NCBI RefSeq assembly: GCF_040783975.1
Contig: NZ_CP160631.1
Span: 3,348,001-3,412,000, forward strand
DNA from: Pantoea sp. Ep11b
Lineage (GTDB): Bacteria; Pseudomonadota; Gammaproteobacteria; Enterobacterales; Enterobacteriaceae
DNA length: 64,000 bases
Reading direction: 5' to 3'
The notes beneath the pieces were generated by a model. The model worked only from the letters and a program-made list of their open reading frames with translations. It ran no database searches and had not been told where the DNA came from. How positions within the stretch are numbered: the first letter of the stretch is position 1; every line of letters begins with the position of its first letter. Of the stretch, positions 17,993 through 26,207 are shown in pieces. Both the position numbers and the translations under genes were made by a program.

Positions 17993-19117
17993 GTGAAATT
18001 ATTCTGTTATCTGGGGCTGATTCTGGCCGCACTTGGCACCGGCGTTACGCCCTGCTATGCCGTTTTCGAGGCTTCCATGGCCAGGAACACCATGCTGACG
18101 GTGAAATATGACCGTATGTCAGTCCCCTCATCTCTCACAATATGGGATCATCTCTCGGGCGGGAGTGACGGGAGTACTAACAACTCTGATATATGGGCGC
18201 GAAATACTCTTGTATGCAAAAGTACATCAGACCCCATTTATGGTGCCTGTGCCCGTACCAGCCCAGTGTGGATTGGCTCTGACAGTGATTCCAATATAGT
18301 ACTGAAGTTTACGCGAGATGGTACATCGACTTCGGTAAACCTGACTGTTGTTGGAGTTCGCAAAGCTTCTCCTGTATGTTTTGATAGGCCACCATCTTCT
18401 GCCATTATATGTTCGGATTTACCTGGTCCTGCATCATTTACTTATAGTATCGCCCAGAGTGAGCTTGCAAAACTCACCACACCCGGGGTATGGCGGGCTA
18501 CGCTAAAGCAGGACCTGTATCAGTGGACTTCAACTTACCTGTATACATGGACGGCCAATGTTGTTCTGACGGTGACGGACCTTAACAACCAGCAGATTTA
18601 TTTTCCGGCCTTCCCCTACAGCGCGCCAAGGGTCGACCTTAACCTTAATAACCGGCCAGGAACCAGTAAAAATGCCACTGCCAGCGGCAGCGCGTCCCTG
18701 GATATGTGCCTATACGACGGTAGCAACTCCTCAAGCAACCGCGTGAATATGATTTTCAGCGATGAGGGAGCGAGCGCGACGGGCAGGGCTGCCGGACTTT
18801 TCTCCGTCTATCGCACCGGCGCAGACAAAACGCAGGCTGCCAATCGCATTGACTACCAGGTCAGCGTCATTAACCCGACGACGGGAGTGGCTCAGGAGGT
18901 AAAAAACGCTACCGAAATCAGCTGGAGCAATACTAACCAGCGTAATATCCAGCGTCAGGTCGTATTGCCGGGCGTGCCGGGCGTGTCACTTTGCATCCCT
19001 GCCCCTATACAGCTCATCACGCCAGCCTTTAATCTGGCTGATAAGGCTGCGGGCCGCTACACCGGTAAACTAACCATTATTTATACACCATCGACCCAGA
19101 GCAACGTCTCCAATTAG
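17993..19117 (+). CDS. Class 5 fimbrial tip adhesin (CfaE/CooD/TcfD-like)
   Basis: A 374-residue exported tip protein. The GTG at 17993 is the only workable start: the overlapping ATG at 17991 is followed at once by TGA, and AAGGA at 17982-17986 is well spaced. The signal peptide ends near TPCYA. The N-terminal half is a Cys-containing, Trp- and Ser-rich adhesin region (VCFDRPPSSAIICSDLPG); the C-terminal half has a pilin-like fold (ASLDMCLYDG, VSLCIPAP, GRYTGKLTIIYTPS). CfaE has the same two-domain design and initiates assembly and binds receptor. The receptor here is unknown. Confidence 0.82.
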   Translation: MKLFCYLGLILAALGTGVTPCYAVFEASMARNTMLTVKYDRMSVPSSLTIWDHLSGGSDGSTNNSDIWARNTLVCKSTSDPIYGACARTSPVWIGSDSDSNIVLKFTRDGTSTSVNLTVVGVRKASPVCFDRPPSSAIICSDLPGPASFTYSIAQSELAKLTTPGVWRATLKQDLYQWTSTYLYTWTANVVLTVTDLNNQQIYFPAFPYSAPRVDLNLNNRPGTSKNATASGSASLDMCLYDGSNSSSNRVNMIFSDEGASATGRAAGLFSVYRTGADKTQAANRIDYQVSVINPTTGVAQEVKNATEISWSNTNQRNIQRQVVLPGVPGVSLCIPAPIQLITPAFNLADKAAGRYTGKLTIIYTPSTQSNVSN

Positions 19118-19272
19118 CTGAAGCGATTTGCATACGAACTGGCTCACTGGCTCACTAGCTTTGCAGCGGTCAGTGCATCTCAGGCAGTAAAAAGGGTGGA
19201 AAATGCCGCTACGTGCCTCAGTCACAGCGTGCAGTCCGGCGAGTGAGGAGCACTGACGTCATAAAAAAACAG

Positions 19273-19326
19273 CCTCTTGCTAAGGTGAGCCTGCAGTGCT
19301 GTCGCCTGTGCTGCGGCGGCAAGAGG
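19273..19326 (-). terminator. Long-loop hairpin with T tract on the minus strand
   Basis: CCTCTTGC (19273-19280) pairs with GCAAGAGG (19319-19326); read on the minus strand the stem is followed by CTGTTTTTTTAT. The loop is long (38 bases), so the terminator call is weak. Apart from this I see no recognisable gene in 19118-19726. A short open frame on the minus strand across it has no homology I can recognise. Confidence 0.25.
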
Positions 19327-19726
19327 TTCAGATTTACCATTTAAGACCCAGCATCTGATGTGCAGCGGTAACATCCGGCAAAGCGTAGATACCACGTCTC
19401 CCGCATTCATGGAGATTACTTACAAGATGTTAATGATATGTCTTTAATCAGAACGCCATAAGGGTGAGACGTCATCATAATGAATGTCAACTTGTCAGAC
19501 ATGGATTGGCAGTAGTGCTTTTTTTATTGAAACCCATAAGATATGAAACGAGTATTAAGAATAATGTTTTATTCAATAACACAACCTCTTTTTAATTACG
19601 GCACAGGGTTTATTTGTCCGCCTCAGGAGTAGTCGGACTGGGAATCTGCATCTCTAAATGATAGTTTTAATACGTAATAAATTCAGGGGGCACTAACAGA
19701 CTGGTTTCTTGCCAGGTGATTTTCGC

Positions 19727-20730
19727 ATGGGAAAATGTTACATAATTGAAAGGCGCGTGCGTTTTATTCTTTCTGAAATGTCACTGCAGCGAATTTCAGA
19801 TGGAACCAGAGTCAGGTTACGCACTCCTGCCGCAATTTGCCTGAAACTTCTTCTTGAAAAGAAAGGGGATATTGTAACACACAACGATTTGTATCACTCG
19901 TGCTGGGAAGATTTTGGCATGCCGGCTTCCCAGAATGTTCTGCACAATACTATCTACTCCTTAAGGAAAGCGCTAAGTGAGACAGGTTACTTTGAATCAA
20001 AAATAATTCAGTCAATAAACAGAAGGGGGTTTATATTTAATCGAGACTTTAAAGTTGAAGTGGTGGATTTAATAAATGAAAGTGATGGAGCGGGAAACAA
20101 AAAACATAATAGTGACACTTCAACTTTTGACAACCTCCATCCAAAAAAAGAAATATCAGCAAAAGAAAGTTCAAAAACGTTACCAGCATGCAGGACTAAC
20201 TTAATCAATAATGATTATACTGATAAAATGGCAGTCTCTCACCGTCATTCCTATTGTCAATATGAAGAATACTGGCAAAACACTCTTTATAGCTCTACAA
20301 ATGCAAAGGTTAAGGACGTTTCAGTGCTAACCTGTAAAGAAGGTGCTGTGGCTGAACTGGTTAAATCCAGAGTAGTTAGCATAGGTAACAAACTGAAAAA
20401 AAATGGCACCGTTAAATTTATAGCCATTCTGATTACAGGCATGATTTTAATCAGCCTGTTCATTACGATCACTAAAGAAGTCCTACCGTAATCATACTCA
20501 ATAATGGGAAACCTAGAGCAGCGTGGGGTTTACCATAACAGTGCGGAATATAACTATAAAAACATCAAAAACAGTTGGAAATCTGAAAAACCAATTGCAA
20601 GGAAAGAGGATTTTTGCATATTAAACTTTGGTGACACATAAACAAAGCACTTGCATTGAACCTCAGAAAAAAGTCTTTTTCAGGGGGGGTCTGTTACTCG
20701 CACTATTTAAGTACAATAACAGTGAGATAA
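19727..20730 (+). pseudogene. Third MarT/ToxR-type regulator, interrupted
   Basis: Codons 1-254 (ATG at 19727) encode an OmpR-type winged helix (ICLKLLLEKKGDIVTHNDLY, NTIYSLRKAL, IIQSINRRGFIFN), a linker and a membrane helix (FIAILITGMILISLFITI). A TAA at 20489-20491 ends the frame just after the helix. The same frame then continues for 49 codons with clear similarity to the periplasmic domain of the intact copies (GVYHNSAEYNYKNIKN versus CEVYQNNRAYDFKNLK) before TAA at 20639, and weaker similarity resumes in another frame. It is therefore most likely a pseudogene. The alternative is a working regulator truncated after the membrane helix. Confidence 0.7.
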
Positions 20731-20734
20731 ATGA

Positions 20735-21165
20735 TATTTGTAAATTAAAATTATTTATTTCACCTTTTATTTTTATAGTAATTGCAGGTATTTGCATCTG
20801 GCTTTGTTGCGGTACACAAGCCCCCCACATACGGATAATTATACCTTCTATAAAAAGGATTGTATTTTAAAAGTCTATGCAGGCTTCTGCTTTTACAGGG
20901 GCTGAGCGTTGTCTTTAAGTGGCAATTTTAGTAGTCCAGTAAGAGAGAAGGAAAGACTGAACAGGTCGGTTTACTTTAAATATATCAGTCATGGTATGCC
21001 TTAGACGTGGACCTCAATCGTCATATCGCCATCAGGTGACAAAGACATCCCGACAAGAAAACTCTGTAAGTTTTTCACCAGCGTTTTATCTTATAAAGGA
21101 AAAATTATTTTTTATATCTGAAAAGAAATTCATTAAGCGGTGGTTATAACGATTATGTTACATTA
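20735..21165 (+). pseudogene. FidL-like gene remnant with several frame breaks
   Basis: Directly after the third regulator, pieces in shifting frames match the FidL-like proteins in order. A membrane helix (LKLFISPFIFIVIAGICIWL) is followed, past a C6 tract at 20821 where the frame changes, by NYTFYKKDCILKVYAG (versus NINFHRESGILRLS). Then come LNRSVYFKYISHG (versus VNRTIVFTSHHVG) and SVSFSPAFYLIKEKLFFISE (versus SVWFPEFYRQPKSKVELFIS). The order and spacing make chance unlikely. It marks a third, dead regulator-partner pair. Confidence 0.6.
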
Positions 21166-21211
21166 AAAAACCTGTCAGATAACATACTGTTTTTCAAGCC
21201 GCAACCTAAGG

Positions 21212-21774
21212 ATGCAGCGGATCAGAAGAGACTTCAAACGTCTGTACTATCGTGTTTATGTTATTAGTCAGCGTGCTCACTGGGATCTGACTTATTCACT
21301 TAGCCTGCTAAATCTGGGGGAGTAACGGCAGAGCATGGGATTATCGTTGATCATTCTACACATCAACGTCAGGTCATGCACAGGGTACTGCTTCTGGATG
21401 AGACCTTTCATCGACATAAGCTTACAGCAGAACGTCGATAGCGAATGAACGAAACCTGAATTAAAATCATAGGCCACAGAAAATGTTTTTACCGCGCAGT
21501 CGATACAGCAGGCCATAATAGTGACTTTCTGCTGACGGTTAATCGGGATACCTCAATAGCCATCTATTTCTTTCGCAAGGCCATCCGACACTACAATGAG
21601 CCTGAAGTAGTAAACATTGATAAAAGCGGAGCCAACACGGCGGCGCTGGTCACATTTAATGCCGTTAAACCTGATGAAAAAACCATTACTGCCACGTCAA
21701 TAAAACATCGAAACAACCTGATTACTCAGCACTACCGGAGTATCATAAACCTGATAAATCCGATACGGAATTAA
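21212..21774 (+). mobile_element. IS6-family transposase remnant
   Basis: Broken transposase in several frames. EHGIIVDHST corresponds to the family's ERGVNVDHST, LLDETF to MDETY (first catalytic Asp), and a 100-codon open stretch at 21472-21774 contains YRAVDTAGHNSDFLLTVNRD, FFRKAIRHYNEPEVVNIDKS (second Asp) and GANTAALVTFNAVKPDEKTI. The third catalytic acidic residue is replaced (NNLITQHYR where NNLVEQDHR is usual). Stops and frameshifts lie between the pieces. It is not active. No terminal inverted repeats were identified by eye. Confidence 0.75.
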
Positions 21775-22349
21775 ACTTACCTCATGGACCATAGACTATA
21801 CCAACAGGCACTGACTTAATCCACGCAAACATGCAAAAGAATAGATTGCCGCTGGCAGAATAATCATATTAGCTGGCAGCCTGAAAAATCATCCACTTCA
21901 ATTTATATTACCTGCTTGCCATTGTTTACCAACCATCAATAGCACCTGACGAGCCAGGACTTTATGATAATCGCACTTAATTTTGCTAATGTGACGTCGA
22001 TAACCAACGGCGTCTTTTATTAGAAAATGAATCTTGACTCATACCCATCAAATCTTATCAGACGTGAGTTGTGCATTAAACTTATTCTAAAAAAACCGCT
22101 ACTGAAGCAGGACTTTTACCTTACCCGAACATTTAAATGAACATAAAAAAAACACATTCACACATGAGAAAGATGCTGGGCAGTCGCCCTTACTTAAAAT
22201 CACGTTAAGCTGACGCTATTTTTTTGCTGCTTGCCAAATTGTGGATAGCAATCTTTTCATCCAGACAATTGCATCTCATGATAAATAATGCAACATGACT
22301 GGGAGAGTAATCGCCATGTTCATATTTAAAAAATTATTGTTTCCACCAG
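21775..22349. other. AT-rich stretch without recognisable gene
   Basis: About 575 bp between two transposase remnants. It has frequent stops in all frames and no protein similarity, RNA gene or repeat that I can recognise. It is probably decayed sequence. Confidence 0.5.
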
Positions 22350-22775
22350 CAGCAGCGATTTTCGGTTCAGGATTGCGTCGGGATGGCGTTAACATGAATC
22401 ACAAGCGGGTATACTGCCTCTGTCATCTCAATGGCCTGAGTGTAAAACACAGGCGACGCTGCAAGGGACTGGTGACTTAGCGGCTTCCGCTTCTTTGCCC
22501 GGATGCGCTGAACTTGGAGTGTCTATTAATCCCCCACAGCATTTGAGATTACAGGCGCTCAGGTGACATATATTCTGGAAAGCATTACGCTGTTTCGTGG
22601 CTATCATGCAACGATAAGAACCGATCAGAGTCCGGAATTCGCCTGCTGCCTACTCTATCAATAGGCCTTTGAACACGGTGTTGAGTTGCGCTTAATCCAG
22701 CAGGGTAGGCCAGCGCAAAATGGATTGATTAAGAATTTTGACAGATAGTTTCGCCATGAATGTCAGAATGAGCCC
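22350..22775 (+). mobile_element. IS3-family transposase (OrfB) remnant
   Basis: Fragments of an IS3-family DDE integrase in shifting frames: MNHKRVYCLCHLNGLSVKH (versus VNHKRVYRLY), then after an internal deletion ITGAQVTYILESITLFRGY, HATIRTDQSPEF (catalytic Asp kept), a stop, AFEHGVELRLIQQGRPAQNG and LIKNFDR-stop-FRHEC. The usual ESFNGRFRDEC catalytic Glu is Lys here. Its 3' end meets the decayed copy of the 100-residue hypothetical gene near 22775. Confidence 0.72.
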
Positions 22776-23017
22776 GGCATCTTCAGATGCGTCTTTGTGA
22801 ATACGGTCAAACAGGTTTCGTGCAGCATTACGGTGCGTTAATCGCCGTTAGTTGCGGAGTAAAGGGCAAACTGAATGCCGGCTTAACTGAACCGCTCATC
22901 AGCCTCGCACTCTGTCTGATGATTAAGTTCAACGGTGTCATTGGTTATTTTATAAACATAGAACACTGTCATCTCATCAACAATTTTTTCTTCTGCCCCA
23001 CTAAAAGATTCACTTAT
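22776..23017 (-). pseudogene. Decayed copy of the 100-aa hypothetical gene
   Basis: Nucleotide similarity to 10905-11167 is clear, but the start codon is ATA (plus-strand TAT at 23015-23017) and there are in-frame stops. Recognisable pieces are ISESFSGAEEKIVDE, NDTVELNHQTECEADERFS and AGIQF. Its 3' part is lost near the IS3 remnant. Confidence 0.65.
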
Positions 23018-23079
23018 CTTACGCCCCTCGAAGTCATTTAATTTAGAACCGTAATTATCAATGCTGTCAGAATTCACAG

Positions 23080-23378
23080 CGAGTTAATTTATAAGAATCG
23101 ATTTTTTTACTGTTAAACATATGTCTGTTATACCAAAACCATGAATAAATAAAAGTTGTTTTTCATCTGCAACATTTTCATGGTTTTCTTTTTTGATAAC
23201 TGACATTCTGCTCGCTTATCTGCATGAAAAGTGAGGTATCTCTGGGCTTCCTGCATGTCATGAACAACCTGATGATACAGACCTAATGACCCCTTAGCCA
23301 AATTTCGGTTGCGGCGGTATTAATAATCTGCATTGAAATCTGGTCTTACCTCTTAGATAAAAACCTTTTTATTTACAT
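23080..23378 (-). pseudogene. Decayed copy of the small LuxR-type regulator
   Basis: Corresponds base by base, with many substitutions and small indels, to the gene at 11218-11532. The equivalent ATG lies at 23376-23378, but the frame is broken by indels and stops. It keeps the same position and orientation relative to the second MarT-like gene, showing duplication of the whole regulatory block. Confidence 0.6.
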
Positions 23379-23653
23379 GGAATTTGGCCACTTGGTTAAA
23401 AACCAAATCCATATTAAGAAAACCTGACAGCAGAGCATCTAAACTTTTATTTAGCGAAGCTTAAAACACCATTAACTTCATAAGGTTAAATGATTAGCAA
23501 CGATAAAAATATTTTAAGATATTTACTTTTTGTTATTGGATAGATTATAAATAATTATTAAGAATTTTCTTAGGCATGAAGTTTTGTTAATACAATAAAT
23601 AAAACGCCTTTCACAGAGCATTGTTTCAATCACCTGCCAGGGCTTTAATAAAA

Positions 23654-24691
23654 ATGAAACGCATTTACATTATTGGCGATAACGTCAAATTTATCCTTTC
23701 TGAAAAATGTCTGGTCAGGCTGGATAATGATACTAAAGTCAAATTAAGGGCATCAGCGGCCTTTTGCCTGCTATTATTGCTTGAAAATCATGGCAAACTG
23801 GTCACCCACGATGACCTGTATAAATTCGGCTGGGAACGCTTTGGCATGACAGCTTCGCTGAATGTGCTGCATAACACCATTTTCTATTTACGAAAAATGC
23901 TGAATCAGGCGGGGGATTTCGATAATGGGATTATCGAAACCATTCACCGGCGGGGCTTTATCTTCAATCTGCAGGTTTCTGTTGCGCTAACCTATATCAA
24001 TATGGACACGCCTGAAGAAGAAGAAACGATGCAGGCGGAGGAGCAGGATCAGGACAGCGATGACGCGGAGGGCTTTCTCTTCCCGGCAGAGAGTGAAAGG
24101 GCTGAGGAGCAAAACAGCGACGCGCCACGCGCAATGGCCGGACAGGCGAATCCGCCGGAAACCCGCCCTGCTCCGCGGCAGGCCGGTGAGACAGAATCAG
24201 TAAAGGCTAAGTCAGAGATGAAAAGCAGCAGTGAGACATTCAGCAGTCCGGGCCTGATTCAGCCCGAGGGGGTAACGATTAATTATTCGGCCTCTGTCAG
24301 AACATCAGACACTTCGTGCGGGCCAGCGGTAAAAAAGCGTGCTGTCACCATTGCGTGGCCGCGTTATATTTTGCTGTTCAGCATCCTGCTGATTATCGCC
24401 TGCTCACTCATCCTCTACCCTGCGGTTTCCCCCGGGAATTATGTTAATACGGGAAAACTGGGGGCCTGTGAGGTTTATCAGAATAACCGTGCTTACGATT
24501 TCAAAAATCTTAAAATGGTGGATTACCTCAGTCGTTTCTGTAAAGAGCCCAGGGTGCTTTATCTGACCAATTATCCCTACAGCAATAAGGTCTCCGCGAT
24601 AAACTGCCGCGAAAAGATCGCCCTGTTCTCGGACGACATCTGCTATTCAAACTATTTTATTTACAAAGACACGGGTTATTATCATGATTAA
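23654..24691 (+). CDS. MarT/ToxR-type membrane-anchored transcriptional regulator, copy 2
   Basis: 345 residues with the same architecture as the gene at 11859: winged helix, acidic linker, one membrane helix, periplasmic domain with four Cys. I count 12 amino-acid differences in all. One is Asn to Asp in the winged helix (VTHDDLY). Most others cluster in the last part of the linker and in the membrane helix (YILLFSILLIIAC); one is Lys to Glu in the periplasmic domain. Same ATG context and start. It overlaps its FidL-like partner by 8 bp and sits ahead of a different, FimA/PapD-type fimbrial operon, its probable target. Confidence 0.85.
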   Translation: MKRIYIIGDNVKFILSEKCLVRLDNDTKVKLRASAAFCLLLLLENHGKLVTHDDLYKFGWERFGMTASLNVLHNTIFYLRKMLNQAGDFDNGIIETIHRRGFIFNLQVSVALTYINMDTPEEEETMQAEEQDQDSDDAEGFLFPAESERAEEQNSDAPRAMAGQANPPETRPAPRQAGETESVKAKSEMKSSSETFSSPGLIQPEGVTINYSASVRTSDTSCGPAVKKRAVTIAWPRYILLFSILLIIACSLILYPAVSPGNYVNTGKLGACEVYQNNRAYDFKNLKMVDYLSRFCKEPRVLYLTNYPYSNKVSAINCREKIALFSDDICYSNYFIYKDTGYYHD

Positions 24692-25154
24692 AAGGATTTT
24701 TTTTCTCTCAACCGTGGGGCTGGCTGTCGCACTGACGGCTTTTACGATCTGGTATAGATATGGCATTACGTCCGGCTTCTCCTGCTCCGGCAACGTAAAC
24801 TTTCACAGAGAGTCGGGTATTCTGCGTCTTTCGACGAAACTGAATATTGATGAAAATAGCGGAACACTCTCAATGAACGGGTTTGTAACTCGCGAAGATG
24901 GCACCCGGGAAAATGTAAACCGGACGGTGGTCTTTACCAGTCATCATGTTGGCTCGCGGTATACCTGGGTCTCGGATGAGATCCTCGCTTCGATTGACGA
25001 TAAACTCACACCCGAAATGGCCAGCGCGTGGTTTCCGGCATTTTATCGTGAGCCAAAAAGTAAGGTCGAACTGTTCATTTCCCGGTTGAATATTAATTCA
25101 GTAATGCTCTCCGGTGAGTTCGTTCCCTATTATGTCTGTACTCAGCGGCACTGA
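24684..25154 (+). CDS. FidL-like membrane partner of the MarT-type regulator, copy 2
   Basis: A 156-residue single-pass membrane protein nearly identical to the one at 12889. The eight differences all lie in the periplasmic part, including Gly-Gln to Asp-Glu (VSDEILASIDDKL) and three near WFPAFYREPK. It overlaps the regulator by 8 bp. The pair together resembles MarT-FidL of Salmonella; a role in regulator stability or signalling is inferred. Confidence 0.78.
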   Translation: MIKRIFFLSTVGLAVALTAFTIWYRYGITSGFSCSGNVNFHRESGILRLSTKLNIDENSGTLSMNGFVTREDGTRENVNRTVVFTSHHVGSRYTWVSDEILASIDDKLTPEMASAWFPAFYREPKSKVELFISRLNINSVMLSGEFVPYYVCTQRH

Positions 25155-25178
25155 CGCTGCCGCCATTAATCCAGCGTA

Positions 25179-25212
25179 AGTGGGATGAAATGCGTCGTTC
25201 ATTCATCCCACT
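25179..25212 (+). repeat. Perfect inverted repeat after fidL copy 2
   Basis: AGTGGGATGAA-N12-TTCATCCCACT, a perfect 11-bp palindrome stem 24 bp after the stop, at the same relative place as the repeat at 13384. The position where copy 1 has T carries C here, keeping pairing possible in both. No T tract follows. Confidence 0.5.
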
Positions 25213-25361
25213 GCGCGATAAGATGTCATCCCGATGCACTTTTTACTTCTCTTAACCAAACCATAATCGCTTACAAAGCAGGCACTTAGTCCAATTAAGA
25301 ATTTTCCTGCTCGCCTGGCGGTTTAAAAGAAACGCTGCATTTAATTAAAATTAAAAACAAC

Positions 25362-25452
25362 TAAATTTTAATTAATATGACACCCATCCGCTTTTTGTTT
25401 AAATTTCATCGCAACTTAGCAGCCTGAACCCGCCCCTGGCGATTCTTATTAT
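25362..25452 (+). promoter_or_regulatory. AT-rich conserved blocks and putative promoter of second fimbrial operon
   Basis: TAAATTTTAATTAA (25362-25375) and TTTGTTTAAATT (25394-25405) are identical to blocks upstream of the class 5 operon, with 18 bp between them, and are followed by AACTTAGCAGCCTGAA, similar to ACATTAGCTGGCTGAA there. TATTAT at 25447-25452 is a plausible -10. Flanking sequence is not conserved, so these blocks are candidate sites for the MarT-type proteins. Confidence 0.45.
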
Positions 25453-25611
25453 GCTGGCTGCTGAGTCTGCATGAACATCCCTGAACCGCATCACTAATCT
25501 GCCTGACAGATACAGGCCGGTAATCGATGCGCTGTCACGCTATGGCATGCAAATCAACCTGCTCACACGCCAGTTCACAGGCGTAATTAATAAAATTGAA
25601 AGGAATAAAAA

Positions 25612-26166
25612 ATGAATAAAAAGTTCAGCATGAGTCTGTCAGCATTACTTCTTTCAACGGTCGTCCATACCGCCTGTGCCGACGATAATACTATCGTTTT
25701 TAAAGGCAAGGTTAATGATGCCGCCTGTCTGGTAAATGTCGGTACCAATGGCCGCCTTGAAGTGGATATGCCGGAAGTGCGTTCAGCGGATTTCGGCGCA
25801 AATGTCGGCGACGTTAACGCTAAAAGCTGGAAACCCTTTACCATTTCACTTACGGACTGTCGTAAAACGACTAAAAACAACGTTAAAATTTCTTTCCAGG
25901 CTGCTCAGCCAGATGGAAATTATATTGGTTTAACGGGTGCCTCACGCGCGAGAGGCGTTGCTGTCGTGCTTGCTGATTCAAATAAAGTCCAGCTTACCAG
26001 TAATGCATTTACGGATACGCTCCGTAATGGTGAAAACTCCTTTAATTTCCAGGCGGGACTGGTCAGAACTATTGCCGACACCGCTGTTGATGACGGTGAC
26101 GCTATTCCAGGCATCGTGCCGGGCGATGTCTATGCCGAAGCGGCTGTTAACGTCGAATATAACTAA
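25612..26166 (+). CDS. Major fimbrial subunit, type 1 pilin family
   Basis: A 184-residue FimA-family pilin with signal peptide ending near VHTACA. The mature protein has the Cys pair (DAACLVNVG and LTDCRKT), a donor strand NTIVFKGKVNDAA and the C-terminal GDVYAEAAVNVEYN ending in the penultimate aromatic motif. RBS GAAAGGAA precedes the ATG. It is first in an operon with PapD-type chaperone, usher, two minor pilins and a tip protein, and so is the likely shaft subunit. Confidence 0.87.
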   Translation: MNKKFSMSLSALLLSTVVHTACADDNTIVFKGKVNDAACLVNVGTNGRLEVDMPEVRSADFGANVGDVNAKSWKPFTISLTDCRKTTKNNVKISFQAAQPDGNYIGLTGASRARGVAVVLADSNKVQLTSNAFTDTLRNGENSFNFQAGLVRTIADTAVDDGDAIPGIVPGDVYAEAAVNVEYN

Positions 26167-26207
26167 ACCCACAGGGGCTGCCCAGCCCCTGGATTCGGAG
26201 ATGTGTA

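Noticed and set aside
19222..19410. 62-codon minus-strand frame after the tip adhesin
   Set aside because: No recognisable family, no ribosome site, and it crosses a hairpin with T tract; not called as a gene.
22295..22480. 61-codon plus-strand frame
   Set aside because: It is part of the IS3-family transposase remnant, with the HKRVY motif, not an independent gene.
22787..23041. 84-codon plus-strand frame
   Set aside because: Antisense of the decayed copy of the 100-residue gene; the equivalent plus-strand frame at 10814-11245 is likewise a shadow.
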